Positions 42,946 through 52,477 are shown, counted from the stretch's first letter. The stretch is 64,000 nucleotides of DNA from Planosporangium flavigriseum (GCF_011947225.1 NZ_JAATVW010000008.1:1-64000), one strand, 5' to 3'. The notes: a model not told the origin generated them from the sequence alone. A program made the numbers and translations.

Positions 42946-44118
42946 ATGAAAGCCCGTCGAAGGATCAGATCCGTCGCCGCAGTTTTAGCGGTCGGCTCAC
43001 TGGTGGTGCTGACCGCGGCCTGTGGCGGTGGTGTTACCCGCAGGTCCGATGCGGCGGGCGGCGCGTCGGTCGAGCAGATCGACAAGTACCTTCTCGCTCC
43101 GGCGAGCGCGTCCCGTATCGATCCGGCCCCGGGTCCGATCGAGACGGACCCGATCACCGGCGCGACGCTGTCGCTTCCGTACAAGGGCGCCTACGCCGTC
43201 CCGGACGGACCGATCGGTGATCCCAGCAAGACCTACACCGTCTGCTTCTCGCAGGCGCTGATCCGTCACCCGTTCCCGGTCGCCCTGCGTTCGTCGCTCA
43301 TGCTCGAGGCCGCCCGGCACCCCAACCTCAAAGTCCTGACGTACAACACGGACAACGACCCGCTCAAGCAGGTACAGGACCTGGAGACCTGCGCGGCGCA
43401 GAAGCCGGACGCCATCCTGGTGTGGCCGCACTCGATCGCGCCACTGACGCCCGAGATCAAGAAGCTCACCCAGCAGGGCTTCAAGGTCGTCGGTATGGAG
43501 CGGACCGTGGCTACCTCCGACTACACCAGCTGGATCTACCTGGACGACGAGGCGGAGACCAAGGCGATGGCGGACGCGATCGCCGAGAAGCTCGGCGGCT
43601 CCGGCGTCGTCGCCGAGACGTCCGGCGCCGTCGGGTCGTCGCCACAGATCGTCCGCAGCTACGGCTTCAAGAAGGAGCTCACGGCGAAAGCGCCCGGCAT
43701 CAAGGTTGTTACCACGACGCCGACCGACTACAGCGAGGCCCAGGGCTTCCAGGTGGCGCTGCAGTTCCTCGGCTCTCCGCAGGGCAAGGACATTAAGGCC
43801 TGGTATGTCCACTCCGGAACGATCGCGCTGGGCATTCAGAAGGCAATGGCCCAGCTCAAGCGGACCGATATCCCCATCTACACGATCGACGGCAGCAAGC
43901 AAGAGGTCCAGGCCGTCCAGGGCGGCAAGATCACTGCGATCACGCCGCACTCTCCGCTTATCGGCGATGTGGCGCTGCGGTTGGCGATCATGGCCATCGA
44001 GGGCAAGCAGGTGCCGAAGGACCTCATCCTGAACCAGGACGAGCTGATCACGCAGAGCAACGCCGCGGAGATCCTGCCGAAGGCCTGGGGAACGCTCGGC
44101 ACCAACACGGGTTTCTGA
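42946..44118 (+). CDS. ABC importer substrate-binding lipoprotein (ribose type)
   Basis: 390 residues with a lipoprotein signal and lipobox LTAAC at C26. The mature protein has YTVCFSQALIRHPFPVALRSS, DAILVWPHSI and SGTIALGIQKAMAQL, typical of the periplasmic-binding-protein type I group that feeds sugar and cyclitol importers. GAAGGAG precedes ATG 42946. It follows the small-subunit gene by 84 bp and heads the transporter genes. Confidence 0.87.
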   Translation: MKARRRIRSVAAVLAVGSLVVLTAACGGGVTRRSDAAGGASVEQIDKYLLAPASASRIDPAPGPIETDPITGATLSLPYKGAYAVPDGPIGDPSKTYTVCFSQALIRHPFPVALRSSLMLEAARHPNLKVLTYNTDNDPLKQVQDLETCAAQKPDAILVWPHSIAPLTPEIKKLTQQGFKVVGMERTVATSDYTSWIYLDDEAETKAMADAIAEKLGGSGVVAETSGAVGSSPQIVRSYGFKKELTAKAPGIKVVTTTPTDYSEAQGFQVALQFLGSPQGKDIKAWYVHSGTIALGIQKAMAQLKRTDIPIYTIDGSKQEVQAVQGGKITAITPHSPLIGDVALRLAIMAIEGKQVPKDLILNQDELITQSNAAEILPKAWGTLGTNTGF

Positions 44119-44171
44119 GCCCGGTCAACCCCGCACGCTAGCCATCGGGTCCGAACCGAAAGGCCATCTAC

Positions 44172-45731
44172 ATGGTGGAGTTGCACGAAGCGCCCTTCCT
44201 GTCGCTGGCAGGCGTCTCGAAGCGGTATGAACGGGTGCAGGCTTTGCAGAACGCCGACATCACGCTTTACCCAGGGCACTGTCACGCCCTGGTGGGTGAG
44301 AACGGGGCCGGGAAATCCACCCTTATCAAGATTATCGGCGGAATGGTTCGGCCCGATGCTGGCAGCATGACCGTCGAGGGTCGCGACGTTGAGCTGTCGT
44401 CGCCCGCTGAGGCGCTGAAACTGGGTATCAGTGTGGTGCCGCAAGAGTTGATCTTCGTACCCAACCTCTCAGTCGCCGAGAACATCCTCCTGGGTGACTT
44501 CACCTCGAAGGCGTCCTTCGTGGACTTCCGGCGGACGGCCGGCCGTGCGCGAGAGCTGCTGGGCAGACTTGGGGTGGACGTCGATGTGACGGCGCCCCTC
44601 GGGAGTCTCAGCCCCGCGGTGCAGCAACTCGCGATGATCGCTCGCGGCCTGGCGAAAGACGCGAAGTTGTTGATCCTCGACGAGCCGACGGCGGCGCTCA
44701 GTGACCAGGAGGCGGAACACCTGTTCACCGTTCTCGACGACCTCCGGGAGTCGGGCATGGCCCTCGTCTACGTCAGCCATCGCATGGCCGAGCTTCGTCG
44801 CCTCGCCCAGGACGTCACCGTTCTCCGGGACGGAGAACGCGTGGCTTCCTGGATGGGGGAGGGCGTGCCGGACGACGAGCGACTGATCGAGGCGATGGTC
44901 GGGCGCTCCATCACGCGGTTCTTCAGTGCGGACCGGAAGCGGACACCCAGTCAACGGGAACGCCTGCGGGTCACCGGGCTCAGTCGCCGGGGCGTCCTGA
45001 ACGACGTCTCGTTCTCCGTGGCGGAGGGCGAGATCCTGGCCATCACCGGGTTGATGGGTGCGGGCCGCACCGAGGTGCTCCGCTGCCTCGTCGGGGCCGA
45101 CCAGGCGAACGCCATGGAGGTGGCCGTGGACGGCGAGGTCGTCGGAATCCGTAACCCTGCCCAGGCCAAGCAAGCGGGAATTGCCCTGGTGCCGGAGGAA
45201 CGCAAGACACAGGGGCTGGTTGGCGGGATGACCGTCACGGACAACATCTCCTTGCCGCACCTGAAGCGGTGGTCGAAGGTGGCCCTGTTGCTAGACCGCA
45301 AGCGCCGACCCGCCGTCGCGCAGGTCGCCACTCAGGTGGGGCTGCGGCCCACGACGTACGACACGCCCGTGCAGGCCCTCAGCGGTGGCAACCAGCAGAA
45401 GGCGGTCATTGGCAAGGCGGTGCTGGGAAACCCCCGCATCATCCTGCTCGACGAACCGACGCGTGGCATCGACGTCGCTGTCAAGCATGAGATCTATGCC
45501 CTCATCGGGAGGTTGGCCGACGAAGGGTGCGCCGTCGTGGTCGTCTCCTCGGACATGCTCGAGGTACTCGGCATAGCCGATCGAATTCTGGTGCTCCGGG
45601 CCGGCGAGGTGGTCGGGTGCATCGACGGCGACGGAGCGACCGAGAGCGACATCCTCCGGCTGTCCATGCCTGATCTTTCTTCACACAAAGCCGCCGGAGT
45701 TGGCGCCTCCTCCACGAAGGGGACCGAATAA
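44172..45731 (+). CDS. ABC importer ATPase, two-domain (RbsA type)
   Basis: 519 residues with two ABC modules. The first has Walker A GENGAGKST near residue 43, signature-equivalent LSPAVQQL and Walker B LLILDEPTAALSD. The second has GLMGAGRTE, which lacks the usual lysine, then LSGGNQQK and IILLDEPTRGIDV. The degenerate second Walker A is normal for RbsA/MglA proteins, where only one site is fully active. It energises the permease encoded next; its stop abuts the next ATG directly. Confidence 0.9.
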   Translation: MVELHEAPFLSLAGVSKRYERVQALQNADITLYPGHCHALVGENGAGKSTLIKIIGGMVRPDAGSMTVEGRDVELSSPAEALKLGISVVPQELIFVPNLSVAENILLGDFTSKASFVDFRRTAGRARELLGRLGVDVDVTAPLGSLSPAVQQLAMIARGLAKDAKLLILDEPTAALSDQEAEHLFTVLDDLRESGMALVYVSHRMAELRRLAQDVTVLRDGERVASWMGEGVPDDERLIEAMVGRSITRFFSADRKRTPSQRERLRVTGLSRRGVLNDVSFSVAEGEILAITGLMGAGRTEVLRCLVGADQANAMEVAVDGEVVGIRNPAQAKQAGIALVPEERKTQGLVGGMTVTDNISLPHLKRWSKVALLLDRKRRPAVAQVATQVGLRPTTYDTPVQALSGGNQQKAVIGKAVLGNPRIILLDEPTRGIDVAVKHEIYALIGRLADEGCAVVVVSSDMLEVLGIADRILVLRAGEVVGCIDGDGATESDILRLSMPDLSSHKAAGVGASSTKGTE

Positions 45732-46841
45732 ATGGTGACATCTGAAACGGCCGTTCAGACCGCGCTGCCCCGGGTCGGTGGAAACAGCAACCCGGACAGT
45801 CCCACCGGGCGGCGCTGGGCGCGACTGAGGCTCCTGCGCGCGAGCGGGATGCTGCCCGCCCTGGTGTTGGTGATCATCGTGGGGCACCTGGTGTCGCCGG
45901 CGTTCCTGACGGCCCAGAACTTCGAGACCGTCCTGAAGATCACGTCGGTGGTCGGCCTGATCTCGGTCGGCCAGACGCTCATCATCCTGAGCGGTGCCGG
46001 CGGCATCGACCTGTCGGTGGGCTCGGTCGTCGCCGCCTCCGGGGTCTGCGGCGCGCTGTTCGCCGGGTACGGAATGGGCGGCTTCGTGGCGGGCAGCCTG
46101 GTCGCCGGGGCCTACTTCGGGCTCGTCAACGGTCTCGGTGTCACCCGAGGACGACTTCAGCCGTTCATCGTCACCCTGGCGACCATGACGATCGCCCGCG
46201 GGGTGGCGTTCTACCTCTCGGGAGGTACGCCCCTCGTCGTCAACCTGCCCGGCCTCAGCCACATCGGCTCAGCCTCGCTGTGGTTCATCCCCATCCCCGT
46301 CGCCGTCTTCCTCCTCGTGGTCGTCCTGGCCCACGTCTACCTGCGGTACACGGTGTGGGGTCGTGAGCTGTACGCCATCGGTGGCACGGAAGAGGCGGCC
46401 TACCTGTCCGGTATCCCGGTGGGGCGGCGGCGGCTGTACCTGTACGTCGTCAGCGGTCTGTTGGCGGGTCTGGCGGCGGTCCTGCTCACGAGCTTCACCG
46501 CCTCCGCGGACGCCAACGCTGCCAACGGTTACGAGCTGAACGCCATCGCGGCCGTCGTCGTCGGCGGCACCGCACTGAGCGGCGGCGTCGGTTCGGTGAT
46601 CGGTACCACGATCGGCGTCCTGATCATCGCCTTCACCGGCAACATCCTGAACCTCGCCAACGTCGACCCGTTCATGCAGTTCATCATCAACGGCCTCATC
46701 GTGCTGGCCGCTGTGTCGCTCGAGGCGCGGGGGAAGGGCGGCGCGGGTGGCCTGTTGAAGCGACTCACCGGACTCGGCGCGATGTACGCGGCGATCATCG
46801 TTGGGGCGCTCGTGATGTTCTTCCTGCTCAGGCCGCAGTGA
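45732..46841 (+). CDS. ABC importer permease (RbsC type)
   Basis: 369 residues with eight to ten hydrophobic segments. ILSGAGGIDLSVGSVVAASG and YAIGGTEEAAYLSGIPVGRRR are diagnostic for ribose-type permeases. The start ATG is adjacent to the ATPase stop. It completes the importer. No second permease gene is present, consistent with homodimeric RbsC-type pores. Confidence 0.9.
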   Translation: MVTSETAVQTALPRVGGNSNPDSPTGRRWARLRLLRASGMLPALVLVIIVGHLVSPAFLTAQNFETVLKITSVVGLISVGQTLIILSGAGGIDLSVGSVVAASGVCGALFAGYGMGGFVAGSLVAGAYFGLVNGLGVTRGRLQPFIVTLATMTIARGVAFYLSGGTPLVVNLPGLSHIGSASLWFIPIPVAVFLLVVVLAHVYLRYTVWGRELYAIGGTEEAAYLSGIPVGRRRLYLYVVSGLLAGLAAVLLTSFTASADANAANGYELNAIAAVVVGGTALSGGVGSVIGTTIGVLIIAFTGNILNLANVDPFMQFIINGLIVLAAVSLEARGKGGAGGLLKRLTGLGAMYAAIIVGALVMFFLLRPQ

Positions 46842-46893
46842 CGCCGACGCCGTCAGAAGGCCTTGAAAAACCGTGATCGAGTGGGGTTTGTCG

Positions 46894-47673
46894 ATGAAGT
46901 TCGAAGAGTACGCCAACAAGTACGACAACATTCGGATGTCGCGTGTGGACGGGATCCTGGAGGTGGTCTTCCACACCGACGGCGGGCCACTGCAGTGGGG
47001 GCACTTCGGCGGCGCCCACACCCAGTTCGCGGACGCGTTCGCCGACATCGCTCGGGATCCGGAGAACCGGATCGTCATAATGGCGGGTACGGGTGACGTT
47101 TTCTCCGGGCCCCCGGCCTCCGAGGACGAGCCCTTCCCCGGCGACGCCCAGACCTGGGACGAGATCTTTCGCACCGGTACGCAGTTGACGACGAGCCTGC
47201 TCAACATCGACGCGCTCGTGATCTCCTGCATCAACGGGCCGGCGTACCGTCACCCGGAGGTCGCGTTGCTGGCCGACATCGTGCTCGCGGCGGACGGCGC
47301 CACGATCGTCGACTCGGCTCACTTCCCGAACCGAGTGACGCCCGGCGACGGCATGAACCTCGTGATGCCGCTGCTGATGGGGTACAACCGCGGCCGGTAC
47401 TTCCTGCTGACGGGGCAGACGCTGGACGCACGTGAGGCGCATTCCCTCGGGCTGGTCAACGAGGTGATGCCCCGGGAAGACCTCATGCCACGGGCCCGCG
47501 AGCTCGCCGCCCAGTTGAATCGACAGAACTCGCTGGTCATCCGCTACACGCGCCGGCTGTTCACGCACCCGTTGAAGCGCGCGGTCCACGACGTCCTCGG
47601 CTACGGGCTCGCGCTGGAGGGACTGGCCTACATCGACGAGCGCGCGAGGGTGGCGGCTGGGCAGGGCAGTTGA
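46894..47673 (+). CDS. Crotonase-fold hydrolase resembling 6-oxocamphor hydrolase
   Basis: 259 residues. YANKYDNIRMSRVDGILEVVF, MAGTGDVFSGPP, INGPAYRHPEVALLADIVLAAD, HFPNRVTPGDG and YNRGRYFLLTGQTLDAREA line up with 6-oxocamphor hydrolase, a crotonase that cuts beta-diketones by a retro-Claisen reaction. In that enzyme a histidine and an aspartate nine residues later (HFPSGIVPGD) are catalytic, and both are kept here. It may cleave the diketone formed by the GMC dehydrogenases. ATG 46894 fits the family better than GTG 46873. Confidence 0.75.
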   Translation: MKFEEYANKYDNIRMSRVDGILEVVFHTDGGPLQWGHFGGAHTQFADAFADIARDPENRIVIMAGTGDVFSGPPASEDEPFPGDAQTWDEIFRTGTQLTTSLLNIDALVISCINGPAYRHPEVALLADIVLAADGATIVDSAHFPNRVTPGDGMNLVMPLLMGYNRGRYFLLTGQTLDAREAHSLGLVNEVMPREDLMPRARELAAQLNRQNSLVIRYTRRLFTHPLKRAVHDVLGYGLALEGLAYIDERARVAAGQGS

Positions 47674-47746
47674 AGTTTGGAGCAGGAAACGGAGCGTAGG
47701 CGCGACGGTACGTTGGCGCCCGGTGCACAGAAAATGGGGTAGCGAG

Positions 47747-48493
47747 ATGAGCCAAACTCTTCACCGTGCGTTGACGATTCTGGATTTTGTTGCGGAAGAG
47801 CCGCGCCATATCGGTGAAGTAGCAATGTTTCTGGGCGTTCATCATTCGACGGCGTTGCGCCTGCTGCATGTCCTGCGCCAGCACCGCTTCGTCCATGAAC
47901 TTCCGGATCATCGCTACCGGCTGGGTGCCAACACGTTCCGGCTCGGCTTCCAGGCGCTGGAGGCAATCGATCTCCGGGTGGTCGCGCGGCCGTTCATGGA
48001 GAAGTTGAACGAAGTGACGGGTGAGACCGTTCATCTCGGGGCGTTGCAAGACGATGAAGTCGTCTACATCGAGAAGGTCGAGGCCCGGCACCAGATTCGC
48101 ATGCATTCGCGCATCGGAGGGGTCGCGACCCTGCACTGCGCGGGTGTGGCCAAGGGCGTCCTGGCGTTCCTGCCGGACGTCCGGCGACTCCATCTTGTCG
48201 AGAGCCGGGAGCTCGCCAGGCGTACCGCGAACACATTGACAACCGTTCAGCGGCTCGAAACCGATCTGGTTCAGACGCGCGCGCGGGGCTATGCGATCGA
48301 CGACGAGGAGAACGAGCCCGACATCCACTGTGTGGCCGCGCCGGTATTCACCGGTACCGGCGACGTGGTCGGGGCGATGAGCGTGACGGCTCCGACGAGC
48401 CGGATAGACAGGGAAACCCTACTCGGCTTCGTGCCGGAACTGCTCAAGGCGACGAAAGCAACGTCTGAACAGCTCGGTTGGGTGCTCCGGTGA
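47747..48493 (+). CDS. IclR-family transcriptional regulator
   Basis: 248 residues. The N-terminal winged helix has VAMFLGVHHSTALRLLHVLRQ (recognition helix) and YRLGANTFRLG; the effector domain has ARPFMEKLNEVTGETVHLG and MHSRIGG, CAGVAKGVLAFLP and VAAPVFTGTGDVVGAMSV. IclR proteins usually control catabolic operons. It sits inside the island between the crotonase gene and the second GMC gene, and is the natural candidate to regulate both. ATG 47747 is preferred over GTG 47723. Confidence 0.88.
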   Translation: MSQTLHRALTILDFVAEEPRHIGEVAMFLGVHHSTALRLLHVLRQHRFVHELPDHRYRLGANTFRLGFQALEAIDLRVVARPFMEKLNEVTGETVHLGALQDDEVVYIEKVEARHQIRMHSRIGGVATLHCAGVAKGVLAFLPDVRRLHLVESRELARRTANTLTTVQRLETDLVQTRARGYAIDDEENEPDIHCVAAPVFTGTGDVVGAMSVTAPTSRIDRETLLGFVPELLKATKATSEQLGWVLR

Positions 48494-48602
48494 CTGGCTG
48501 AGAGACCGTAGGGCCGCTCGTCGTCCTGGTTCACGAAGCATCACATACCAACGGCAAACCGCAGTGAGTTGCACCTGATACACGATCCAGAGGAGTGATT
48601 GC

Positions 48603-50228
48603 GTGGTCGCACGAACCGATGTGGCGGATGTGCTGATTGTCGGTGGCGGTACCTCGGGTGGGGTCGCCGCGCGGCATCTCGCCGAGGCGGGGTTCAAAGT
48701 CGTCGTCCTCGAGCAGGGCCACTGGCCGAACGAGAGTGACTTCCCGGGCAACAAGCCCGAGTACGAACTGCTCGCAGCGAAGCAGTGGAGCCCGAACCCG
48801 AACCTTCGTGGCAAGCCGGAGGACTACCCGGTCAACGACTCGGAGTCCGATCTGCCCGTCATCATGTACAACGCTGTGGGTGGTACCAGCGTGTTGTTCG
48901 CGGCGTGCTGGACCCGGGCGTTGCCGTCCGACTTCCGGGTGAAGACCCTCGACGGGGTGGCCGACGACTGGCCGATCAGCTACGAGGAGCTGCTGCCGTT
49001 CTACGAGATCAACGACAGGGATATGGGCGTGTCCGGGCTCGTCGGCAATCCGGCGTACCCGCCGGGCGCGGCCCCGCCGCTGCCGCCGTTCCCGATCCAC
49101 AAGACCGGCCGCCGGATGGCTGAGGCACTGAACCGGCTTGGCTGGCACTGGTGGCCCGGTGACAACGCGACCCCCTCGATGGATTACGGCCACCAGAAGC
49201 AGTGCCTGCGGTACGGAATCTGCCGCATGGGCTGCCCGGCGGGCGCCAAGGCGTCGACGTACATCACGCATTTCCCGCTGGCGTTGAACCGCGGCACCCA
49301 GATCATCACCGGGGCACGGGTATCGCAGATCACCGTGGACGAGAAGGGTCGTGCGAACGGCGCGACGTATTTCCAGAACGGTGTTGAGCACTTCCAGCCG
49401 GCGAAGATGGTCATCGTCGGGGCCAACGGCATCGGTACGCCCCGGCTGCTGTTGATGTCGGCGTCGGAGCGGTTCCAGAACGGGTTGGCCAACTCGTCCG
49501 GACTGGTGGGCAAGCGGCTGATGCTTCACCCACACGGCTCGTCGGCGGGAATCTTCGATGACGACCTCGAGGACTGGGTGGGTCCGGCCGGCGAGCAGCT
49601 GGTGTCCCTGCAGTTCTACGAGACGGACAAGTCCCGTGGGTTCGTGCGCGGATGCAAGTGGATCCTCATGTGCACCGGCGGCCCACAGCAGATGGTCGAG
49701 CGGTGGGACAAGGGCGAGGGTACCCGTGACGAGCCTTTCTGGGGCACGGAGTTCACGCGGAAGATGCAGGACTCCATCGGCCACATGATGGAGTGGCAGA
49801 TCATCAACGAAGACCTCCCGGAGGAGACGAACTACGTCTCGCTCGACCCGACGTTGACCGATTCGGACGGTCTGCCGGCTCCGAAGATTCACTACCGGAC
49901 CTCGGAGAACACCCGGCTGATGCTTGATTTCCACCTGCAGCGCTCGCTCGAGTCGTTGCGGGAGGCCGGGGCGAAAAAGGCATGGATCACCCGGCGCAGG
50001 GTGTCCTCGGGTCACAACTTGGGGACCTGCAAGATGGGCAACGACCCGGAGACCTCGGTGGTCAACCGGTGGGGACAGGCGCACGACGTGCCCAACCTGT
50101 ACCTCATCGACGGCAGTGTGTTCACCACGTCGACGGGGGTGAACCCGACGGCGACGATCTGTGCCCTCGCCAAGCGCACCGCTACCTACATCGCCGACAA
50201 CGCCCGCCAGTTGGAGGTGGCCTCATGA
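48603..50228 (+). CDS. GMC-family FAD oxidoreductase (copy 2)
   Basis: 541 residues, the same length as copy 1, with VLIVGGGTSGGVAARHLAEAG and HNLGTCKMGNDPETSVVN both kept. Many blocks are identical to copy 1 at DNA level (for example the central HPIHK/FPIHK to VSQIT region), while exposed stretches differ, such as residues 58-85 and 320-350. That pattern suggests related but distinct substrates, or partial conversion. Overlaps the second small-subunit gene by ATGA. Confidence 0.88.
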   Translation: MVARTDVADVLIVGGGTSGGVAARHLAEAGFKVVVLEQGHWPNESDFPGNKPEYELLAAKQWSPNPNLRGKPEDYPVNDSESDLPVIMYNAVGGTSVLFAACWTRALPSDFRVKTLDGVADDWPISYEELLPFYEINDRDMGVSGLVGNPAYPPGAAPPLPPFPIHKTGRRMAEALNRLGWHWWPGDNATPSMDYGHQKQCLRYGICRMGCPAGAKASTYITHFPLALNRGTQIITGARVSQITVDEKGRANGATYFQNGVEHFQPAKMVIVGANGIGTPRLLLMSASERFQNGLANSSGLVGKRLMLHPHGSSAGIFDDDLEDWVGPAGEQLVSLQFYETDKSRGFVRGCKWILMCTGGPQQMVERWDKGEGTRDEPFWGTEFTRKMQDSIGHMMEWQIINEDLPEETNYVSLDPTLTDSDGLPAPKIHYRTSENTRLMLDFHLQRSLESLREAGAKKAWITRRRVSSGHNLGTCKMGNDPETSVVNRWGQAHDVPNLYLIDGSVFTTSTGVNPTATICALAKRTATYIADNARQLEVAS

Positions 50229-50656
50229 CGACCCCGACCACCATCGACGGCCTCGACCGCGACCGGCTGGCGCGGTTCGCCGACGAACTCATCGCCGGCG
50301 GGCACGGGATGCCCTCGGCCAGTGCGGCCGATGTGCACACGACCTGGATCGACCGCACGCTGGCCGCCCGGCCCGACCTCACCGAGGTCGTGCTCGGCGT
50401 CGTCGGGCTCGACGGTGACCCGGCCGCGGTGCTCGAGGGGCTGCGTGCGGCCAACCCGGCAGTGTTCGACTCGTTCGCGTACACCATCTCGGGCGCATAC
50501 CTGATGAACCCGCGCATCCGCCGGCACCTCGGACTCCCCGGCGACGCGCCCAAGCCCCAGCCGGCGTTCCCCGACGAGTCCGACCACTACCTCGACGACG
50601 ACGTCCTCAAGCCCGTCCTCGAGCGGGGGCAGATCTACCGCCCCATACCCCGATAG
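50225..50656 (+). CDS. Gluconate 2-dehydrogenase subunit 3-like small protein (copy 2)
   Basis: 143 residues, MTTPTTIDGLDRDRLARF at the start and otherwise as in copy 1. The first half shows scattered differences from copy 1, the second half is identical at DNA level (50462-50645). It ends with YRPIPR. A strong terminator hairpin follows. Confidence 0.78.
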   Translation: MTTPTTIDGLDRDRLARFADELIAGGHGMPSASAADVHTTWIDRTLAARPDLTEVVLGVVGLDGDPAAVLEGLRAANPAVFDSFAYTISGAYLMNPRIRRHLGLPGDAPKPQPAFPDESDHYLDDDVLKPVLERGQIYRPIPR

Positions 50657-50670
50657 CTGAAACGACCGGG

Positions 50671-50721
50671 ACGCCGTCCCGTCCGCGAGTAACAGCCTGT
50701 TACTCGCGGATGGGACGGCGT
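50671..50721 (+). terminator. Long hairpin terminator closing the catabolic island
   Basis: Arms 50671-50694 and 50698-50721 pair over 24 bp with one G-U pair around a GCC loop, 15 bp after the last stop codon. Confidence 0.9.
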
Positions 50722-50885
50722 TAGCGGCCGGGCCGCTTGGGTAGGTCACCTGCCCAGCACCCTGCTGGGCCTGGCGATTTCCATAGGTTCCGGGCCGCTG
50801 ACCGGGTGAGCGATCCAACGGTGCGTACGCCAGGGTGGATCAGCATCCCTGTTCGCGGAGCGATTGTCTGACAAGGGAGAATGGC

Positions 50886-51089
50886 ATGGCGCAGGGCACC
50901 GTGAAGTGGTTCAACCCCGAGAAGGGATTCGGGTTCATCACTCCGGACGGGGAGCGTGACGACGTGTTCGTCCACTTCTCCGCCATCCAGTCCAACGGCT
51001 ACCGCAGTCTCGACGAGAACCAGCGGGTCGAGTTCGAGGTCGTACAGGGACAGAAAGGTCCGCAGGCCGAGCAGGTACGAGTCATCTGA
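50886..51089 (+). CDS. Cold-shock domain protein
   Basis: 67 residues with RNP1 KGFGFIT and RNP2 VFVHFSAI, the usual size of CspA-type RNA chaperones. GGGAG lies just before the ATG and a leader of about 160 bp precedes it, as expected for cold-shock genes. It has no relation to its neighbours. Confidence 0.95.
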   Translation: MAQGTVKWFNPEKGFGFITPDGERDDVFVHFSAIQSNGYRSLDENQRVEFEVVQGQKGPQAEQVRVI

Positions 51090-51142
51090 CCGGCCGGGCC
51101 GCTGAGTAGCCCGGGTCGGAGTGCCCAACCGGCGATCGGCAG

Positions 51143-52477
51143 GTGACCACCAAGCGCATTCGCAGCCGCGCGCAAGAGGCTCGTTCACTGCTTGCGCGTT
51201 ATGCCTTCGTGTCGTTCAGGGAGGTGTGGCTGCCGCCCTCCGGCGCGCAGCGGCGGCGGGTGTGGTGCCTCGCGGCGTCGGCCGCGTACGTGGCTGCCGC
51301 CCTCGGCCTGTTGGCCGTTCTGATGATTCCGGCGGGAGTGCCGCTACCGGCGGTACGGAAGGTGTGCACGAGCGACGCTCTGGAGGCAAAAGCCGTAGCC
51401 GGCCTGGCGAACTTCGCGGGCTGGCTGCGGCGCAACGGGACCTACGGTTTCATCGGGGAGGTCGGTTGGCCGTCCAACCGGGACAGCGGACAGTGGAACA
51501 GGCTCGCTGACACCTGGTACACCGCCGCCGACCGGATCGGCCTGCCGGTCACGGCGTGGGCGGCCGGATCCTGGCCGGCGGACTACCCGATGGCCATCTA
51601 CCGGTCCGGTCCCGACCCGGCCACTGTCAACGTTGCGGGGCCACAGGCGGCCGTCGTGGAGCGGCACGGGAGTACCGACCGTTACCCGCGGGGGGTCAAC
51701 CTGGCGTACGGCTCGTTCGGCGCCGGCGACTCCAACGCGGCCTTCGGCGCCGGCAACCCGGGCCGGTACGGTCTGGACTACGGCTACGAGGTCCCGGCCA
51801 CGTACCACGACCTCGCGGCGCGGGGCGTACGACTGGTGCGGCTGGCGGTGAACTGGGAACGGCTCCAACCGGTGCCGTTCGGGCCGCTGTCTGGCGATGA
51901 GCTCGCCCGGGTGCGCTCGGCGTTCCGCCAGGCCGGCCAGGCCGGCCTCACCGTGCTCCTCGACCTGCACGGCTACGGCGACTTCTTCGCCGGCGGCGGG
52001 TCGCACGGCCAGCTCCGCCGCCTGGTACTCGGCTCGCCCGCGCTGCCGACCACGGCGCTGGCCGACTTCTGGCAGCGGACGGCGCAGGCCGTTGCCGACA
52101 TGCCGGCGGTCGTCGCGTACGGGATCCTGAACGAACCGACCCGGCTGGCCGCCGGCGGCAGAGCCGGCGCCCGGATCTGGGAGCGGGCATCGCAGCAGGC
52201 CGTCGACGCGATCCGCCGCACCGGCGCCACGGCGGCCGTGATGATCAGCGGGTACCTGCCGATGGGCCCACCGGCGTGGGGGCAAATGCATCCCCGCGCC
52301 TGGATCCGCGACCCGCTCGGCCGCGTCGCCTACGAGTCGCACGCCTACTTCGACAGCGACGGGAGTGGACGGTATCTCGCCAGCTACGCCGACGAGGTGC
52401 GCCGCGTCGATCCCGTGCCGAGCCGTTGCCAATGGCTTCCGCCGCTGGCTGTCCAGGTGCTGCCCACCGGCCGATGA
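51143..52477 (+). CDS. Membrane-anchored GH5-like glycoside hydrolase, apparently circularly permuted
   Basis: 444 residues. One membrane helix lies near 42-63. Next, residues about 100-170 read YGFIGEVGWPSNRD, WNRLADTWYTAADRIGLPV and TAWAAGSWPADYPM, which is what normally forms the last strand and nucleophile loop of GH5 (E106 in GEVGWP). From about 180 the normal first strands follow: PRGVNLAYGSFG, GVRLVRLAVNWERLQP, YGILNEPTRL with acid/base E331, and ESHAYFD. The protein ends 27 residues later. The order is therefore strand 8 before strands 1-7. The product may trim a polysaccharide outside the membrane. GTG 51143 follows GGCAG. Confidence 0.7.
   Translation: MTTKRIRSRAQEARSLLARYAFVSFREVWLPPSGAQRRRVWCLAASAAYVAAALGLLAVLMIPAGVPLPAVRKVCTSDALEAKAVAGLANFAGWLRRNGTYGFIGEVGWPSNRDSGQWNRLADTWYTAADRIGLPVTAWAAGSWPADYPMAIYRSGPDPATVNVAGPQAAVVERHGSTDRYPRGVNLAYGSFGAGDSNAAFGAGNPGRYGLDYGYEVPATYHDLAARGVRLVRLAVNWERLQPVPFGPLSGDELARVRSAFRQAGQAGLTVLLDLHGYGDFFAGGGSHGQLRRLVLGSPALPTTALADFWQRTAQAVADMPAVVAYGILNEPTRLAAGGRAGARIWERASQQAVDAIRRTGATAAVMISGYLPMGPPAWGQMHPRAWIRDPLGRVAYESHAYFDSDGSGRYLASYADEVRRVDPVPSRCQWLPPLAVQVLPTGR

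Noticed and set aside
51143-52477. GH5 gene truncated by a frameshift near 52430
   Set aside because: The missing nucleophile segment is found at the front of the same protein, so circular permutation explains the order without a frameshift; the adjacent frame shows no GH5 sequence.
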